Source: Planctomycetota bacterium
Lineage (GTDB): Bacteria > Planctomycetota > MHYJ01 > JACPRB01
NCBI GenBank assembly: GCA_016200125.1
Contig: JACQFK010000223.1
Location: 1 to 7,425, forward strand
Direction: 5' to 3'
DNA length: 7,425 nucleotides
In this document: piece after piece, positions 6,619 to 7,425 of the stretch
How the letters are laid out: each line of letters starts with the position of its first letter
How positions within the stretch are numbered: the stretch's first letter is position 1
The notes under the pieces: generated by a model
Told to the model about the DNA's origin: nothing
Database searches by the model: none
Seen by the model: only the letters and a program-made list of their open reading frames with translations
Translations under genes and position numbers: made by a program

Positions 6619-6642
6619 CACAGAGGCACCCAGACACAAAGA
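6619..6642 (+). repeat. Three imperfect 8-bp units (CACAGAGG type) between kinase and VOC genes
   Basis: CACAGAGG (6619-6626), CACCCAGA (6627-6634) and CACAAAGA (6635-6642) are consecutive 8-base units starting with CAC. The stretch lacks T and differs clearly in composition from the flanking coding DNA. It lies in the 46-bp gap upstream of the VOC gene's ribosome binding site (GGAG, 6649-6652). It resembles degenerate ACAGAGG-type strings that I recall from intergenic regions of many environmental genomes; that comparison is from memory. Confidence 0.4.
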
Positions 6643-6658
6643 AGAGTCGGAGTCTGCG

Positions 6659-7060
6659 ATGAAGAAGCCGAAGAAGAAAGTCCGGCCCATCCCGAAGGGC
6701 TACCCGATCCTCACGCCCTACCTGATCGTCAACGGCGCGGCGCAGGCGATCGAGTTCTACGTGAAGGCCCTGGGCGCGAAGGAACGGATGAGGATGCCCG
6801 CCCCCGGAGGCAAGATCGGCCACGCGGAGCTGGAGATCGGCACGTCGCTCATCATGCTCGCCGACGAATGCCCCGGCTTCGGGACCTCGCCGGCCACCCT
6901 GAAGGGCACGCCGGTGTCCTTCCTGATCTACGTCAAGGACGTCGACGCCGCGTTCAAGCGCGCGATCGCCGCGGGCGGCTCCGCCACCCAGTCCCCGGAG
7001 AACAAGTTCTACGGCGACCGGATGGGCGCCTTCACCGATCCCTACAGCAGGCGCCGGTAG
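6659..7060 (+). CDS. VOC family (PhnB/glyoxalase-like) protein, C-terminally truncated
   Basis: This 133-aa protein belongs to the vicinal oxygen chelate superfamily, PhnB-like branch. Typical features are a basic N-terminus, then PYLIVNGAAQAIEFYVKALG (20-39), GKIGHAELEIG (51-61), IMLADE (65-70), the second-half strand TPVSFLIYVKDVDAAFKRA (84-102), and FYGDRMGAFTDPY (117-129). Relatives normally continue after DPY/DPF with Gly-His and a last strand near WTIATH, plus a short tail, for about 150-165 aa in total. Here the frame instead runs into Ser and three Arg and stops, and the missing segment is not found in any + strand frame downstream. The last 19 bp overlap the end of the opposing Sde182-like gene. 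The product may be unfolded, so this could be a pseudogene. The start is supported by GGAG 6 bases upstream of the ATG. The substrate is unknown; relatives include metal-dependent enzymes and binding proteins. Confidence 0.88.
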   Translation: MKKPKKKVRPIPKGYPILTPYLIVNGAAQAIEFYVKALGAKERMRMPAPGGKIGHAELEIGTSLIMLADECPGFGTSPATLKGTPVSFLIYVKDVDAAFKRAIAAGGSATQSPENKFYGDRMGAFTDPYSRRR

Positions 7061-7425
7061 CGCGTCAGCGGCGGCCTGCCGGAGTCGGTCACCGCCAGGA
7101 CGAGGTGCAGGATCTCGGGCGACTTGACGGCGGGCGCCCTGACGCTCACCCGCGGGCCCTTTCCTTCAACGGTCAGCGCCGCCCCGTTTCCGCCTGGCTC
7201 AGGATAGGGGATCCATTCGAAGGAGAGTTCGTCGCCGTCCGGATCCGTGGAGCCGCCCGCGTCGAGAGGGACGACCCCACCGAAGCGGATCTGAATCCGG
7301 TCCGGGCCTCCGAGGAGCGGCAGGGGCGGATGGTTCACGAGTGGCCCGAAGGAGTCCTGCTCGAGGCACCACGCCATCCGCGCCCGGACGTCGTTCTGGA
7401 GCGCGACCGCCCAGCGCGCGAGAAC
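7042..7425 (-). CDS. Sde182-like (DUF1593) cellulose-binding/nucleoside hydrolase-like protein, C-terminal part
   Basis: The - strand frame is open to the right window edge, giving 127 visible codons. The Met encoded at 7375-7377 is internal, within RWAVALQNDVRARMAW, so the true start and the N-terminal nucleoside-hydrolase-like domain lie outside the window. The visible part matches the C-terminal domain of Sde182/DUF1593 proteins as I know it: the QNDxxARMxW and NHPPL stretches, then an Ig-like unit with PLDAGGSTDPDGDELSFEW, YPEPGG, and the end LAVTDSGRPPLTRYRR. Family members are usually secreted, and a link to polysaccharide binding has been proposed; the catalytic role is not established. 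The stop TAG (7042-7044) uses bases that also encode Pro-Tyr of the truncated VOC gene, so a few C-terminal residues may have been lost here too. No terminator is seen. Confidence 0.85.
   Translation of the reverse strand, partial: VLARWAVALQNDVRARMAWCLEQDSFGPLVNHPPLPLLGGPDRIQIRFGGVVPLDAGGSTDPDGDELSFEWIPYPEPGGNGAALTVEGKGPRVSVRAPAVKSPEILHLVLAVTDSGRPPLTRYRRLL

Noticed and set aside
5437..6690. A 417-codon open frame antisense to the kinase
   Set aside because: It is rich in Leu, Ala, Val, Asp and His without motifs and mirrors a complete kinase gene, so it is a codon-bias artefact.

Overview
The window is a compact, GC-rich, gene-dense piece of a bacterial chromosome with seven protein-coding genes, two of them cut by the window edges. 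No rRNA, tRNA, CRISPR array, transposase or phage gene was seen. The host is probably an environmental Gram-negative-type bacterium. Two proteins start with lipoprotein signal peptides, and one gene encodes a Hanks-type Ser/Thr kinase with an N-terminal domain of a kind I associate with Planctomycetota and similar lineages rich in such kinases. That placement is an inference from style, not a phylogeny.

Left block, + strand (1-2490): the 3' part of a short-chain dehydrogenase/reductase, then rarA (AAA+ ATPase of stalled replication forks), then a hypothetical lipoprotein. The reading frames touch or overlap by ATGA junctions, so they look like one translationally coupled transcript. The transcript ends head-on against leuS, with only 3 bp between the stop codons.

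Centre (2494-5322): leuS on the - strand encodes a full-length leucyl-tRNA synthetase. A 75-bp divergent spacer separates it from a small + strand lipoprotein gene. The spacer carries a plausible leuS promoter very close to the leuS ATG.

Right block (5323-7425): an AT-richer 144-bp spacer with a sigma70-like promoter precedes a cytosolic Ser/Thr protein kinase. Its N-terminus holds two 24-residue motifs like those of MshEN (type II secretion ATPase N-terminal, cyclic-di-GMP-binding) domains, and its C-terminus is an arginine-rich tail. This is the most interesting object in the window: a possible nucleotide-second-messenger-responsive kinase. Next is a VOC/PhnB-like gene that has lost its expected C-terminal end exactly where it runs into the tail of an opposing gene. 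That gene encodes the C-terminal domain of a Sde182-like (DUF1593) protein and continues past the right edge. The junction near 7042-7060 looks like a rearrangement or an assembly join.

Apart from the coupled left block there is no obvious shared pathway. The window reads as housekeeping genes (rarA, leuS) mixed with lineage-specific envelope and signalling genes.
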